DNA of 64,000 bases, taken from positions 14,105,301 to 14,169,300 of the forward strand of contig OZ021722.1 in the NCBI GenBank assembly GCA_963978545.1, read 5' to 3'. This document shows, one piece after another, positions 44,290 to 57,719 of the stretch. The DNA comes from Linyphia triangularis (taxonomy: Eukaryota; Arthropoda; Arachnida; Araneae; Linyphiidae). Every line of letters starts with the position of its first letter. Position 1 is the first letter of the stretch. A program made the translations under genes and the position numbers. The notes under the pieces are model-generated. The model saw only the letters and a program-made list of their open reading frames with translations. It ran no database searches and was not told the origin of the DNA.

Positions 44290-46960
44290 CTTTGGAGGAA
44301 TATGTGGGGTTTTTTTTTTCTCAGGTTTGAAAGGGAAATCGGAGAATTTGAGGATTTTAATTCTTTTTTAGAATATATCGAAAAATGTAAGTACAATTTT
44401 AGCGAGAAAAAAACATTTAAAGAATATTAGGAATTTTAGAGAAAATGCGACCCGTTACTTTCCTCATTAAGTTTACTTAATTCACGCTTATGGTTAACAA
44501 AATATGAAGGGCAAAATTAAATTTTACCTTCTATATAAGAATAATATAAAATAAATAACAAGGACAATTCATATGATTCTGATTCAGGATTTAAAAGAAC
44601 TTATTTTACGTTGATGGCCTTACCAAGAAGAAATTCGAAACCAAACAAGTAAACATGAAAATAAAACAAAATTCTCCTTTTAAAGGTATTTTCAGAACGG
44701 GGTCACCTCCAAATGACATTTCAGGTTCCTGGAAGACATCGGAAAGTAACTTATATAAAAGGAAATTGAACTAAACACACGTGGGCGTATAGATCACAAG
44801 GAATTGAAGTTCGTTTCGCAACCAAACTTATCATCTAGTAAAAGAATACTCTCCTCGTAACTAAGATTTTTACTTCCATACGATACATACTCTGATGTGG
44901 GAAGACTAACAACTTCGTGTTTGTCTTTTAGAGTTATATAAAACAAGCTTCCATTTAGAAAGCACTCAAGTTCCAAATGAGATCGTCTCTGTACTTATAT
45001 AAGGTTCATTAAAGTTGTTTTCAAAAGCTTGTTACGTACCGAAAAAGACTTAGTTCTGCACACAAGGATGTCATTTCAGTTTCTTATGATTCACTTCTAA
45101 TTGCCATTTGAAACCGGGAACTTGTTATCTAGTCTGTGCTTACACAAAGTTCATTAAAGTCGGTATAGTTCACTTATATAAGTTTACCATGTCTCGAAAT
45201 ATCAAAATGGGATCAATACGTTTTCTTCGGAAATCGAGTAATTTCTACAAAGAGGTATGGTTTTACTTTCTGCTATTAATGAGTTCTTTAGCTTCTTGCG
45301 AGAAATAACACAAGAGCTGTTCTTAATGAGCACTGATATGTAATAACAGTTCGTGGTAAAATGTAGGTAGAATATCAATAATCTTTCCAGACTATCTTGC
45401 TACAAGTTTAAGGAAACTTTGATTTGGTGAAAAACACTCAATTTTATTAATAGTTCATCTTTCATAGGCCGGAGCACACTTATCATACTGACAACATTAC
45501 TTAAAAAAAAAACTAAATCCAAAAAATAAAAAATAGAATGCTTATTTTAACATTTTTACGCTTTGTTCATAGAAACTATATATTTTTTTATTGTTGAATA
45601 TATTTATATGACCTAAAGGACTTGAGGCTTTCAATGAAATAAAAAATACTATTTTCTGAGGGCAATTCAGAAAGTTTTAAATATGCATTTGATTTATTTT
45701 TTTATGTAGGGTCTTTTAATCGACTTCTACTGTATATCAATTTTATACTTCATTCTAGTTATTTTGTTTGCATGGCGCAAAATTTAAACAATTGCAATGG
45801 TTCACCGGATGACCATGTTGTGACCAAGTTGAGTAATTATAGTGGCGACATCTAGTGAAAAAGATCCGAAAACAAGTTTTTTTTTTTCTTACGTGAAAAT
45901 GCAAATAGCCCTTGATATAATTTGAAAAAAAAAAAAAAAATCTAAGTAATGTTTCTTTTAAATTCGCTAAAAATTATATGATTTCAAGCTTAATTTTGAA
46001 ATATATTTTGCTCGATGAAATGTGGATGATACAAATAGATCAGGTCTACATTTTTGCTTTGGGTTGTTATTATTAACCTAGAATGCAGTTTGACGAGGTT
46101 CATCCCAATAACCATACACGTAATCAGAGAAACTCTTTCAACTGATTATCAAAATGGATCCTGATAATATTCCTCTAAGTATATTTATTTGAACTCAAAA
46201 CATATTGGTCATTTTCTGAAAAACTGCCTTTTGGTCTATATATGTCTTCACAGGTTTCAAAATTTTATGAGACATATACCACAATACAACATCACTGCAT
46301 ATATATCAATATAATAAAACACAGTTAACGATACTCTATGTCTGAGTGTACCACTATGTTATGTGCTTGAGGCTTTAACTATATTTTCTATTCTCTAACG
46401 GGATTTACAACAGCGCAGCATCTTCTCGCTGTAGAACGAACTTTTCCTGTAACGTTCGCAATAAGCAGAGAAGCGAGAAGCTGGTTTCAAAAATAATTTA
46501 ACAGTGTTCCGTATAGAAACCTTATGAATTTTTTACATTTAACTGCATTCTATTACTTTAACGTCACCTTCATTTATATCATGCAATATTTAGTCATAAA
46601 TTATCTTATAAATCTTACTAATATAAAACAAAAGTTACTGGTATAAAAAAAGTTTATTTCCAATATTCCATAACATAAAATAAAAGTTTTCATAACGTAC
46701 ATTTGTAAGAAGCCATCTACCGATTTGAAAATGTTTCACGAGGTAACACTGCCATGAAAGATTTTAAAATTCCCTTTTGGGAATGAAAATTAAAAAAGAA
46801 TAACGGTATATAATCAATGTTTTATCATTAGTAAGTGGTAATTACCTAGAAGACTTACCAGCTTTTTACATTGGTTCCGCATTATCAGTTTCTAAACTTT
46901 AATACCCGTAAGTACCTGCTCACATCAACTAAAAGAACTGTCCTTTTTTATGCACTTAGT
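44290..46960. other. AT-rich DNA with repeated TATATAA words, no gene called
   Basis: CTTATATAA occurs near 44752, 44995 and 45174, and GTTATATAAA near 44934. TTCATTAAAGT is repeated at about 45007 and 45151, so 44.7-45.2 kb may be an old tandem repeat. Open frames of 60-66 codons lack motifs. The remainder is featureless. Confidence 0.35.
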
Positions 46961-46972
46961 TACCCAAATAGG

Positions 46973-47154
46973 AGGTTGGTTATTTTCAGATTATCTGGCG
47001 CCGTCAGCAACACGAGGGCAATAATGCGCCGAAACATTCGTCATTAGACAAGCCAACATACATTTACAAACATCCATGCCTAACACGGGACTCGGAACCC
47101 GCAACCTCGCGGTCTAGAAGCTAGCACGATAACCACTATACCGTTTGGTCGGCG
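46973..47154 (-). mobile_element. tRNA-derived SINE, copy 8
   Basis: Minus-strand copy with target duplication ACCCAAATAGG (46962-46972) and ACCTAAATAGG (47155-47165). It shares with copy 1 the extra base in the B box. Confidence 0.9.
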
Positions 47155-47400
47155 ACCTAAATAGGCAAAGTAAACTCAGTGGACGATGCTTCGCTAAAAG
47201 AGTTACCATGGAAACACTCTCCCATTTAAATCTTTAAGGTATACTACAGTCCAAAAAAAATAAAATATCCTGACCTTATTAAATACACTGTAAGATGTAT
47301 CCATCCGCGAAAAAGATACAGTCCCGAGCAAATCACACATCTGCGCACATAGTTTTGCATTAAACTTAAATATTTGTTGATAAAAAAAAAGAAAAGAAGC

Positions 47401-47655
47401 ATTTTTAAATTTTTATTTTACTCAATACTTTACTTTTCTAATCACGGTTACTATAAGAGTTTTAACGAAACATACGACTCTGACCGAGGTATTTCATGAC
47501 GTCACTCACTTGGTTTACCCTGTATCCTCTAAATTCATGACGTCACATGTGAGATCATTGCGCAGCCAATCAGCACGCACTAAAACCGGATCACACATCA
47601 CTGTAGGGTATTCAATAAAATAAGGATAAGTTGTCTTGAATTATAGTTTAAATTT
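47401..47655 (-). repeat. Interspersed family D, copy 2, with paired CRE-like sites
   Basis: Inverted homologue of 3480-3730. This copy contains two perfect TGACGTCA palindromes about 44 bp apart (near 47497 and 47540) and an AGCCAATCAG CCAAT-type word near 47566. The other copy has decayed versions (TGACGTCT, TGACATCA). Confidence 0.75.
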
Positions 47656-47659
47656 TGTG

Positions 47660-48109
47660 TTTGCCCCTTCAAGCTTATTTAGACAGTGAAATCTATGTAT
47701 GATATATAATAATAGTTTAGGAATTTATAGCTAAGGTTGAATTTTCCAATTCACTTCCGTTCATCATTATTTAAACTTATTTGTAACTTTCGGTTAAATT
47801 TTGGTGTGGAAACACGCGTCTCGTCAGATACTTTCATTTGACATATCAAATTTCTGGTAATGTTGACCGGGCAAACGCCTTTATAATAGCTTTTTTCCAC
47901 ATTAGTATAATGAAGAAAATAAACATGGGGAAGTTAAAAACTTTAAGCACTCCTAATTAAGTTTAAAACAAATAATTCTTAAAGTCAATTTTTGAAAATT
48001 TCTCTTGCGAATTTTACATGTTACCTTTTTTAAAAATAGTGAAAAAGCATATTCTAAAATGTGTTTTTATATTAAAAATTGCCCCGAGATATTTATACTG
48101 AAATGAATA

Positions 48110-48140
<31 letters not shown>

Positions 48141-49735
48141 CTGAAGTTAGTTTTTAAAATTGAATTATGTAAATTAGAATAAAAATTGTTTATTGTTAAC
48201 TTCGAAACAAACTGACATCATGCATAATTCATTTAATGGGAAAAGCAAAATTGAGAAACAAGAATTATATTACTATAATAATAAGATAAGTTTATTCTAA
48301 TCGTATAAAAGATAAAATGTTTCCTGTTTTAAAAGGTATTCAGATAGATTCTACTCCAACTATTAGCACAATTATTTAAAAGATTGATACTTATACTAAT
48401 CCCCATCAGAATAAGGCATTGAAATCAAAATTCAACAGCTTAAAATCTCTTTTTCTGAATCATGGTTTTCAAATTTCTAATAGGATTTGTAAACGTAATT
48501 TTGTTCTCAATTTTCACATCCTTTCAAGAAAGAATGCACATTCGAACTTTGGAGTTAAGTATAGATTATAGTTGGAAAATTGTTTGGAAAATATATACGA
48601 CAATCCAAAACTAGATCAAATAACTCCTTTGTGTAATAGGGTTTAACTTTAATAGTTCGCAATCCGCAAAAACAATCCAGGTAAAACTATTCAGTTTAAA
48701 AGAATCTTTTAGTTAATGTACTTTATTAAAAACTCTTTGAGAGACATCAATAAATAACATAAGAGGAATAAGTATGGTTATTTATTATTGAAAAAAAGTT
48801 ATTTTCATATTTATCTCAAACAGTTTTATTCTCTATCTTTACTTAAAAATCATTACACAAATAGTGGAACTATTATACTTTTATTGCTTCGATTATCTCA
48901 AATAAGATTCGTGTACGAAATTCCTATTTAATAAAAGAAATAGCATTTATTTTATATAACCAAATTTTTATTATATCTACAAATTGCATTACAAGACAAA
49001 CTAATACCTACATTTGAGTTATGATGTAGTTTTGATAATGGTTACGCCTATACTTAACGTCAATAATAAACTGGTTCATTCCAGATTTAGGATTGTCGCA
49101 TAATTATGAGATGCTTGGAGTAGTGCATTGTGTGAGTCTAAAATGGTCGTACAGGAAAACCTTTCAAGTAATTACTTTAGTAAACATAAAAAGGGCACGC
49201 TAAGGCAATTTTGAGGGCATTCATATTTGTTGATAAATTATTGTAATCCTGTTTTAATATAAATAGAATATCTACAAATATCGTATTACTTATAATATTA
49301 TAAAGTTTTTCATGAAGTTCTACCAATTATTAGTAAAACCCTGCAAGTAAAACCTTAAATATCATTAATTTTTATTACTACTAAAACCATGCACATCCTG
49401 TACATTTAATATTTCTTAGAGGATATATTACTTTTCAGGGAGCTCATCAAAGTTATATATTGTATTTTATTGCTGAGCTATGTAATGAAAGGATTTGGAA
49501 TGCAGAACTTGGCATGGAACGGCGCGGGTAACTTTTCAGTCCGAGGATGAATCGTATTCCGCACATCCGTCATGCAGTACCCAATGTAACTTTTTGAGCA
49601 TTTAAGTTCTATTTATCTACAAATATTGATGGGAAAATAATGATGTTATGAAAGTGGAGAATTACTTCTTTAAATCGGTAATGCATGTATTTAATGTAGT
49701 AGGAAGAAGAGGAGATCCTTGCTTGGCCGAGATTT
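47660..49735. other. AT-rich intergenic DNA, no feature
   Basis: T tract at 48111-48133. No gene or repeat partner identified. Confidence 0.4.
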
Positions 49736-49739
49736 ATAT

Positions 49740-51256
49740 AGAATCTCCTCCACATAGTCTCTTCTCATAGAGTACCAAAATACCTTCTACATAGTCTCTA
49801 CCCTTAGAGTATCAACAAAACCTCTACATAAAGTCCTTTCTCGTAGAGTACCAAAATGCCATCTACGTAGAGTCTTCTCTCCTAGAGTACCAAAATATCC
49901 TCTACATAGATCCTCTTCTCATAGAGTACCAAAATACCATCCACATAGATCCTCTTCTAATAGAGTACCAAAATACCCTCTACATAGATCCTCTTCTCAT
50001 AGAGTACCAAAATATCCTCTACGTAGAGTCTTCTCATAGAGTACAAACAAACCCTCTATATAAAGTCCCTTCTCGTATAGTACCAAAATATCCTCTACAT
50101 AGAGTCGTCTCTGATAGAGTACCAGAATACCCTCTACATAGATCTACTTCTCATAGAGTACCAAAATACCCTCTACATAGATCCTCTTCTCATATAGTTC
50201 CAAAATACCCTCTACATAGATCCTCTTCTCCTAGAGTACCAAAATACCCTCTACATAGATCCTTTTCTCATAGAGTACCAAAATACCCTCTACATAGATC
50301 CTCTTCTCATAGAGTACCAAAATACCCTCTACATAGATCCTCTTCTCATATAGTTCCAAAATACCCTCTACATAGATCCTCTTCTCCTAGAGTACCAAAT
50401 ACCCTCTACATAGAGTTTTCTCTGATAGAGTACCAAAATACACTCTACATAGAGTCGTCTCTTATAGAGTACCAGAATACCCTCTACATAGATCTACTTC
50501 TCCTAGAGTACCAAAATACCCTCTACATAGATCTACTTCTCCTAGAGTACCAAAATACCCTCTACATAGATCCTCTTCTCATATAGTTCCAAAATACCCT
50601 CTACATAAATCCTCTTCTCCTAGAGTACCAAAATACCCTCTACATAGAGTTTTCTCTGATAGAGTACCAAAATACACTCTACATAGATCCTCTTCTCATA
50701 GAGTACCAAAATACCCTCCACATAGATCCTCTTCTCATAGAGTACCAACAAACCCTCTACATAGATTCACTTCTCATAGAGTACCAAAATACCCTCTACA
50801 TAGAGTCTTCTCTGATAGAGTACCAAAATACACTCTACATAGATCCTCTTCTCATAGAGTACCAAAATACCCTCCACATAGATCCTCTTCTCATAGAGTA
50901 CCAACAAACCCTCTACATAGATTCACTTCTCATAGAGTACCAAAATACCCTCTACATAGAGTCTTCTCTGATAGAGTACCAAAATACACTCTACATAGAT
51001 CCTCTTCTCATAGAGTACCAAAATACCCTCCACATAGATCCTCTTCTCATAGAGTACCAACAAACCCTCTACATAGATTCACTTCTCATAGAGTACCAAA
51101 ATATCCTCTACATAGAGTCTCTTCTCGTAGAGTACCAAAATACCCTCTACATAGAGTCATAGAGTCTTCTCTGATAGAGTACTAAAATACCCTCTACATA
51201 GAGTCTCTTCTCATAGAGTACCAAAATACCCTTTATATAGAGTCCCCTCTCCTTGA
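49740..51256. repeat. 39-bp minisatellite array, about 39 copies, with higher-order structure
   Basis: Consensus unit is AGAGTACCAAAATACCCTCT followed by ACATAGATCCTCTTCTCAT. Variants alternate GATCCTCTTCTCAT, GAGTCTTCTCTGAT and GATTCACTTCTCAT at the 3' half. Between about 50661 and 51127 a four-unit block of 156 bp repeats about three times. Outer units (49.74-50.1 kb and after 51.1 kb) are the most diverged. Because 39 is a multiple of 3, one plus-strand frame reads a 13-residue repeat (R-V-P-K-Y-P-L-H-R-S-S-S-H) for many units without a stop; it has no start codon and is probably not coding. Confidence 0.97.
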
Positions 51257-51259
51257 GTA

Positions 51260-51630
51260 GCAAAATAATTTTTTTCATTCGATTTTCAAACAAATAACAC
51301 AATGTTCAGTTGCTAATAAACTGTTCATAAGAAGGGGGATGGGGAATTTATTCTTTAATTTACTATTTATCAATTTTAGTATTATGCAATGGGATTAAAA
51401 AAAAAAAAGAAGGAAAAAAAAAGAATCATCACAGAAAACACCGTCAAGAAAAAATATATAAGAACAGAATTTTATTAAATTCTCTTAATGTATTCCTTAT
51501 GAACACAAATTTCTCATTTTATAGTTTTCTGTAACTTACGAATCGTAAATCCAGTATTTCAAGTCTTATAAACGAATTAATGAATTAATGAAATTGTGTC
51601 TTGGTTCATTTTTTCCTTCTACCAGTTCAA

Positions 51631-51661
<31 letters not shown>

Positions 51662-52025
51662 GGACTTGACTCAGAATTTTTGGAAATGGGAATTACGTCA
51701 CTTCTATTTTCAATCCCTTATATAGGAAATTGGTAGTCATAAGCATTCTCATTTATCGTCGACGGCAGTCTCGAATAATAATAATAATTCTCAAAAATGC
51801 AACCGTTACGTTGAAGAAGTCTATATCTAATTTCACAACCCAGAACCCTTTTCAAGTCGACGTGAGACAGTTATTTTTATTAAACATTCTACAATAAAAA
51901 AAAAAATTATCACTTCTGGAAAATCCAGAGGACATTTGAAGGGTAAAAAAAGTAATGTTTTTGTGGAAGAGGTCTGGAAAAGAAATAAATTAGTCTGTGT
52001 TTTTGACTGAGCAGTCTATGAAGTT
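51260..52025. other. AT-rich intergenic DNA, no feature
   Basis: T tract of about 30 bases at 51632-51661. No gene identified. Confidence 0.4.
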
Positions 52026-52029
52026 GAAT

Positions 52030-52830
52030 GATGACAATGGACCGGCACTGTAATTATTAGGTTCTTCAGTTCGGATGTTTACATTAGAATTTCGGCCACC
52101 GTGTCTTTTCCCTTGTTTTCGTTGGTTTTAATAACGGCATCACTGAACAGTTCTTCGTGGGAAATTGCAATACCTCCATGCTCGAAATCGCTGTTCCAAC
52201 AAGCGTAAATTTTCTAGAACCCTTTCTTTCTTTTTAATTGAAATGTGGTATCCAGCATGTCTGAAGGTCGAGTAATGTCAAGAGTTCTGGGGAAATTGCG
52301 CAATTTCTCTCACAAATGGCTGCAGAAGAAGAAGTGTGTGTGTTCTTGAGAGTGGTGAAAGTCACATTGGAACGGTGCTGTGTGTTGACATTAAGGACAC
52401 CCAAATAGTCTTCCAGATGGAGACTGTGGGAATCCATGCTTCAAGGAAGATAGGAACTCAGCCAGACAATGGAGCAAGGTAATGAGGTGCTTCTTTGCTT
52501 TTGTTTTGCATGTGCCCAGCAACGATAAACAAATGTGTTCCGAAGGTGATCCGAGGGAACCGTTTCTGATGTATGCTCTCAAGTTTGTGCATCAGTGGCT
52601 CTTCGAAAACAAAGGGGGTTGATATGTTAATAGCATGTTTACGCATCTGTGATATATCTCTTTTTTTTTGGGGTAGTTTCATCAATCCTAGATCATCAAT
52701 CTTAGATGTCCGATCTCATCGAAATGTGAAATTGAAACTCAAGAGCTTGGTGAAAATAAATTATCAGGTGACATACCTAGCTGCGCAGGACACAAAGCCT
52801 CCTTCACGCATTATTAATCTTGTTTAAATC
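52030..52830 (-). pseudogene. GC-elevated patch with broken frames, possible decayed gene
   Basis: Base composition rises here relative to both flanks. On the minus strand, successive frames of 60-75 codons (52458-52685, 52391-52582, 52234-52437) overlap in different phases. A further stretch at about 52090-52200 reads N-S-D-F-E-H-G-G-I then E-E-L. This is what a frameshifted gene or transposase fossil would look like, and the last segment vaguely recalls C-termini of pogo/Tigger-type transposases. I cannot name a family, and some of the plus-strand frames are equally open. Confidence 0.3.
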
Positions 52831-52839
52831 TTTCTGAAA

Positions 52840-53480
52840 CTCGCGTAACCATAATTAGAAACCTCTGTCCAGTTTCGCAGTCGAAACTTGAGATGACTCC
52901 TTTTTTAGTCATGCTCGCTAAACCCCTTCTAGAAAACCATCGATAAAGATAAAGTTCAAAATAACTCGCGTTAGGTGGAATAAATATATTGGAAAGTAAG
53001 CAAACAGTAGACCCCTTTTCCAGCTTCTAAATCTAGAAGCTATCCTGATATCTTCTCAGAATCCATTTCCTTTCTGAATCTTTCAAATCTTTTAACGACT
53101 GTTAATCAGGGTGTTTGTTGACTGGCACGAACTTCCTTTATCGCGTGAAACTGGTGATTATTTTCGTAGCAAACAACTGAATTTGAAGACCGTTCATCAG
53201 GGAGTTGGTTGACTGACAGAAACTTCCTTTTTTGCTGGTAGCTATAGTCATAACTTTTTTCAGAAAAGACAATTTTAGAATAAGTTGGGAAATGTATATT
53301 GAAGTTTGATTAGTAAGTTAAATAACTAAAGCTATGCGTAAAAATATATTGCGATCTTAAAGAAAATATACAAATATACATTATTGATTTTATTCAGTAA
53401 AAAACGGAATATTAAATAAGGTCGAATGACTCAAACCTTAATACTTTTAAAACTTATTTAATAAGAAATGAATATTGCAA
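52840..53480. other. Intergenic DNA with a short diverged direct repeat
   Basis: Two similar phrases, GTTAATCAGGGTGTTTGTTG (53101) and CGTTCATCAGGGAGTTGGTT (53191), are followed by ACTGGCACGAACTTCCTTT and ACTGACAGAAACTTCCTTT. No gene seen. Confidence 0.4.
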
Positions 53481-53589
53481 ATCTTAATATTGATGAAATG
53501 TATTGATCATTTAAAAGATCTTTCTCTCAATATAGTAACAACGAAACGGGGAGGGAGAGTGTTAATCCACTATAATACTGACGATGGTT

Positions 53590-53945
53590 ATTTACCATTT
53601 TTGTATTTTCCTCATTCCTTCAGAAAAAGAAAAAAATGTCCAGTTTGGCGATACATTTTTTTGCTAGAATCCTTGTATGGCCTTTTAAAAGAAAAGAAAA
53701 AAAAAACTAAAAAAGACTTTGGTCGTGTCCATAATTTTTGCATCATTCTTTCTTGTAAGTGAAACAGAGAAGGAACAGTCGTTGAGGCTCAAGGAAAGAG
53801 AACTCTATGTTAAAGACATTAGTTTTCCAACTTTGTAAGCCTTTATAGCATTTTTACGGGAATTTCGGAGGTGGGGTTGTTTAGAACACCTTAAGAGGCA
53901 TTACCACCGCAATTTTGATCAAAAGAGTTAGAACCGTCACACTCG
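53590..53945 (+). repeat. Interspersed repeat F, copy 1
   Basis: CCAGTTTGGCGATACATTTT, GAAACAGAGAAGG..CAGTCGTTGA, CTCAAGGAAAGAGAACTCT and GGGGTTGTTTAGAACACCTT recur in the same order at 54990-55325. Confidence 0.75.
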
Positions 53946-53994
53946 GTAGAGCCCACACACTCACTCTCCTCTATATTCTTCCGTACTACTTTTA

Positions 53995-54115
53995 AAGTAC
54001 TTTTTTATAAAATTACCTTTAAAAAATATACTTTCACAAAATTACCTTTAAAAAATATACTTTTCACCAAATTGCCTTTGTAAAATATACTTTCACAAAA
54101 CTAGCTTTATAAAAA
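53995..54115 (+). repeat. ~31-bp AT tandem repeat, about 4 copies
   Basis: Unit ACCTTTAAAAAATATACTTT plus CACAAAATT, increasingly diverged to the right. Confidence 0.75.
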
Positions 54116-54199
54116 TAAAATACTTATAAAAGTAGTTTTATAAAAAATAATCTTTTTAAAAATTTGATTTTTTAAAAACAACTATTTGTAAAAGACAAT

Positions 54200-54985
54200 T
54201 TTTGTGATACAGTATGCAACATTAATGTATTCAAATATAAGCTCATTTTTTTTTTAATGCTCATTAAAATTTTCAACGTTTAAGTGCCATTTTTTATTTT
54301 TCCAATAAAAATTTCCCAAGAATCATTGTTTTGGAATTGCATTGTTTCTTTAATAATTATTCGCATATATTACAGCCATCATTTCTTACGCTATGACATT
54401 TATACTTGTGCGCTAGATCATTAAAGGCCAGACATAAAAATATTTTAACAGCCTTTATAAAAAATAATAAGAAAGAAAGATATTTTAATTAAGAGACTTT
54501 TATGATTTCTATTAGAAAAATAGTTTTGCAAGTACTCTTTTATCAGATTGAATTCAAGATCCACAAGACAAAAGAATTAGATTCCTTGCAATGGATATCG
54601 ATAGAATACTTAGGAAAAATCATTAATCGTAATCCTTTTTTTTTTTTTATTCAGTTAACAGAGTTTAAGTTCTTTTTATAAAATTAATGTCATATTACTT
54701 GAAAGTAATATGTGAAATGTTGGCTTGTTCGGTATTTAATTAGGACGTTCTTCCGAGCTGAGAGGATTTTTTTTTTATTAAAAAAATATTTTTTCAAATT
54801 AATGTTTAATCACTAGATTTAAAAGCTTTTCAAAGTGCGAAAAATATCTTTCGACCTTCTTGTAAGAATAATCGCAAAAATATTAATGTCATTAAAAGGT
54901 TTTATCCCCTGCCACAAAAACTAGGGGTAGGAAACATCGCACAACTTTCAATTACACGGATTTGTGTCATCAACCTAATTTTTGT
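54200..54985. other. AT-rich intergenic DNA, no feature
   Basis: No gene or repeat identified. Confidence 0.4.
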
Positions 54986-54989
54986 TTTC

Positions 54990-55530
54990 ATCATTCATTT
55001 AGCAAAAGTGGCCAGTTTGGCAATATTTGTTTTGATAATTCTTGTTTGGGTTTAAAAAAAAAAAAAAAAAAAAAAATACTCCTCCAAAATGATGATTTTG
55101 GCGATATACTTTTCGATAATTCTTATATTATCCTTTCTTATAACTGAAACTGAGGAGAGGAGAAAAAATGGTCGTTGATGGGGTATGCTCAAGGAAATAG
55201 AGCTCTGGGTTAAAGGCATTCGTTTTTCAACTATTTACGCCCTTTTTTAAGGGAATTTCAGAGGGGGGACTGTTTAGAACACTTTAAGGAGCATTGCCAC
55301 AGGAATTTTGGACAAAACCGTTAGAGCCGTTTTTTAGCAATTACTGAAAAACATTTTTTCAATAGCAGCTACCTTATGCGCATGCGTGATTTTGACGGAA
55401 ACCTTAATGGTAAGTCTCTGTGCCATCACAAACCCGCACACCAATTTTGAACTTTGTAGGTCAACTTGTTCGGGAGTTATGCTGATCACAGACACACACA
55501 CATTTTTTCTAGATCACTTTTTTGAAATCA
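54990..55530 (+). repeat. Interspersed repeat F, copy 2, longer 3' end
   Basis: Matches copy 1 up to about 55325, then continues through ATTTTGAACTTTGTAGGTCA, CTTGTTCGGGAGTTATGCTG and ATCACAGACACACACACA. This closing phrase looks like the 3' region of a transposable element, but I cannot assign the class. Confidence 0.65.
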
Positions 55531-55534
55531 GGAT

Positions 55535-56718
55535 GTTTCGAAACGTGGGAAAATGAAAAAAAAAAAAAAAAAAAAATTGACTGGATACTCTACTTTTATT
55601 TTATATAGGTAATTTAAAGTAATAAACATATGATTTTAAAATTATTTTAGTGAAAATTAAAATGCACTTGTCTTTTACAAGATAGAAGTTAAGACTGGTG
55701 ATAAAAGAAAATAGATAATATAAGATTTTAGTAAAATATCTCTTAACTTAGTTTGGAAATAGCGGAAAGAATAAGTGTTTTCTATTACTCCTTTCATTTC
55801 ACAAAGAAAAATCAGCTAGCCGTATTATAAAAAGAACATTATCTAAAATGATAAAATACCATGGTTAAGGAAATATTTTCGACAGTTACAAATATTTCTT
55901 TTAATTTGTAAATAATTTGAAAAAATATCTTTCAAAAAATTTAAAAAGTTTAAAAAGTTATAATTTGTTAAAATTTTATTGAACTAAAAATGTTTGATTT
56001 TTAAACTTAATCGCCCTTCATATTTAAAATAAACTGAGTGGTTTTGGTTACTTATTTTACCTTTTATTTGTTTCAAAATAATAATAATAAAAAATTACTC
56101 AGTTATCTAATTTTTAAAAAATATACTACTTTCTGAAACACATACCCATATCAATCGATAAAATTAAGTGGCAACAAGAAATTAGGTTAACAACAAATAA
56201 AACACTTGAGGAATATCAATAACAACAAAGTTAAAGTTTTGAAAGACCAACATTAAAAAAACCTTTTTGGCTAAAGTTCTTTTTCTATGAAGTCCTGGTT
56301 AAATAACGTTTTTTTCAGTTACGCCAAATAAATAACTTTTAACCTGCCAGTACAAATATAATGATAAGTTTATTCAATGAATTTGTCCGTATGTCCCTCG
56401 GTATCAGATCAACATTCCCAGAAAACACTACAAATGCCACAAATGCGTGCTATATGTGAAATGAAAAGTCTAATTGAAAAGCGTTTCCATAAAATAAATT
56501 GAACTTGAAATTACCACAGAAAGTCACTATGGAGTTCGTTAATGCTACAGCTATGTCTTATATATAAATTTGAGAGTCTCAATAATATTAGAAGAATTAC
56601 ATCCAATTTAACTGTAAGTTTCATACAAAAATATCAGGAGTCGAAATTCGCCCTAAAATTGCTAATATCTGTTTCCCCCTAAAATTCCAAAAATGTTACT
56701 TTCATTTTTTGATAACTC

Positions 56719-56753
<35 letters not shown>

Positions 56754-57683
56754 AAATAATCCTTCAAAAGAGAAAATCCTTTCTGAGATTTTAATTATTT
56801 AGGTATACTTATAGGTTTCAACATTTTTTTTTTAAATTTTCAAATTAAAAATTAGACCATTGCATCTTGAAAAGTACATTATTTGTTAAACTCTTTCCAA
56901 TAATAAAAAATTTTAATTTCTTCAATTAACATTTAATCAACTAATTAGGCTAATTTCGAACGGTAATGACAAAAATTCTAATTCACCCACAAATACAATT
57001 TTGGTGTTCAATAATGCGGAATACCCTGTTCTATGTTTTGACCCTATTAACAGAATTTTACAGTGAGTATATTTTGTGATATCTTGCTTTAACTGAATCT
57101 ATTAGAAAAATCCAAGTTTTTTTATACAGTATCTTATCTTTAAAATTCAATTAAAAAATATTTATTTACAAATCATTTAGTATTTAGGGACAAAACATTA
57201 AAAAATGTATGCAGATTATATAGCAAAAAACGAATTTCAAAAACTATTATTTAAACTGGAGTTATTACTGTTTGAATGAAAAGCAAAATAGAAAAAACTA
57301 CAATCTGAAAATAACTTTTAAAAAAGTATTTTTGTTATTATTATACTAATTATTATATATCTATTTTTTAGTATGCTCCTTCATCATAGGGTTTCCTTCT
57401 TTTGTATTATTTTTGTTTTGCTTTTGTTTTTTACGGCCTTACAAATCTTCCTCGATTTTTGCGAATTTTGAAATTTGAAGCCTATACGTATACTTTATAT
57501 TTCTGAAAATTGGCAGTCTTTTGGCGGTCTGGAAATATGCTTTGAAAAAAATTTCTGCGTTAAGAACCTATGTCAGCTTTAAAAAAAATATGCCTAAATT
57601 TTTTTTTAAATTAGCTCAATATTTTTTGGAATTACCCCTAAAATTATTGGAATTGCCGCTACATTTTATAGAATTATCCTTAA

Positions 57684-57719
<36 letters not shown>

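Noticed and set aside
49740..51256. CRISPR array
   Set aside because: Units are contiguous 39-bp tandem repeats without unique spacers, in a eukaryotic context.
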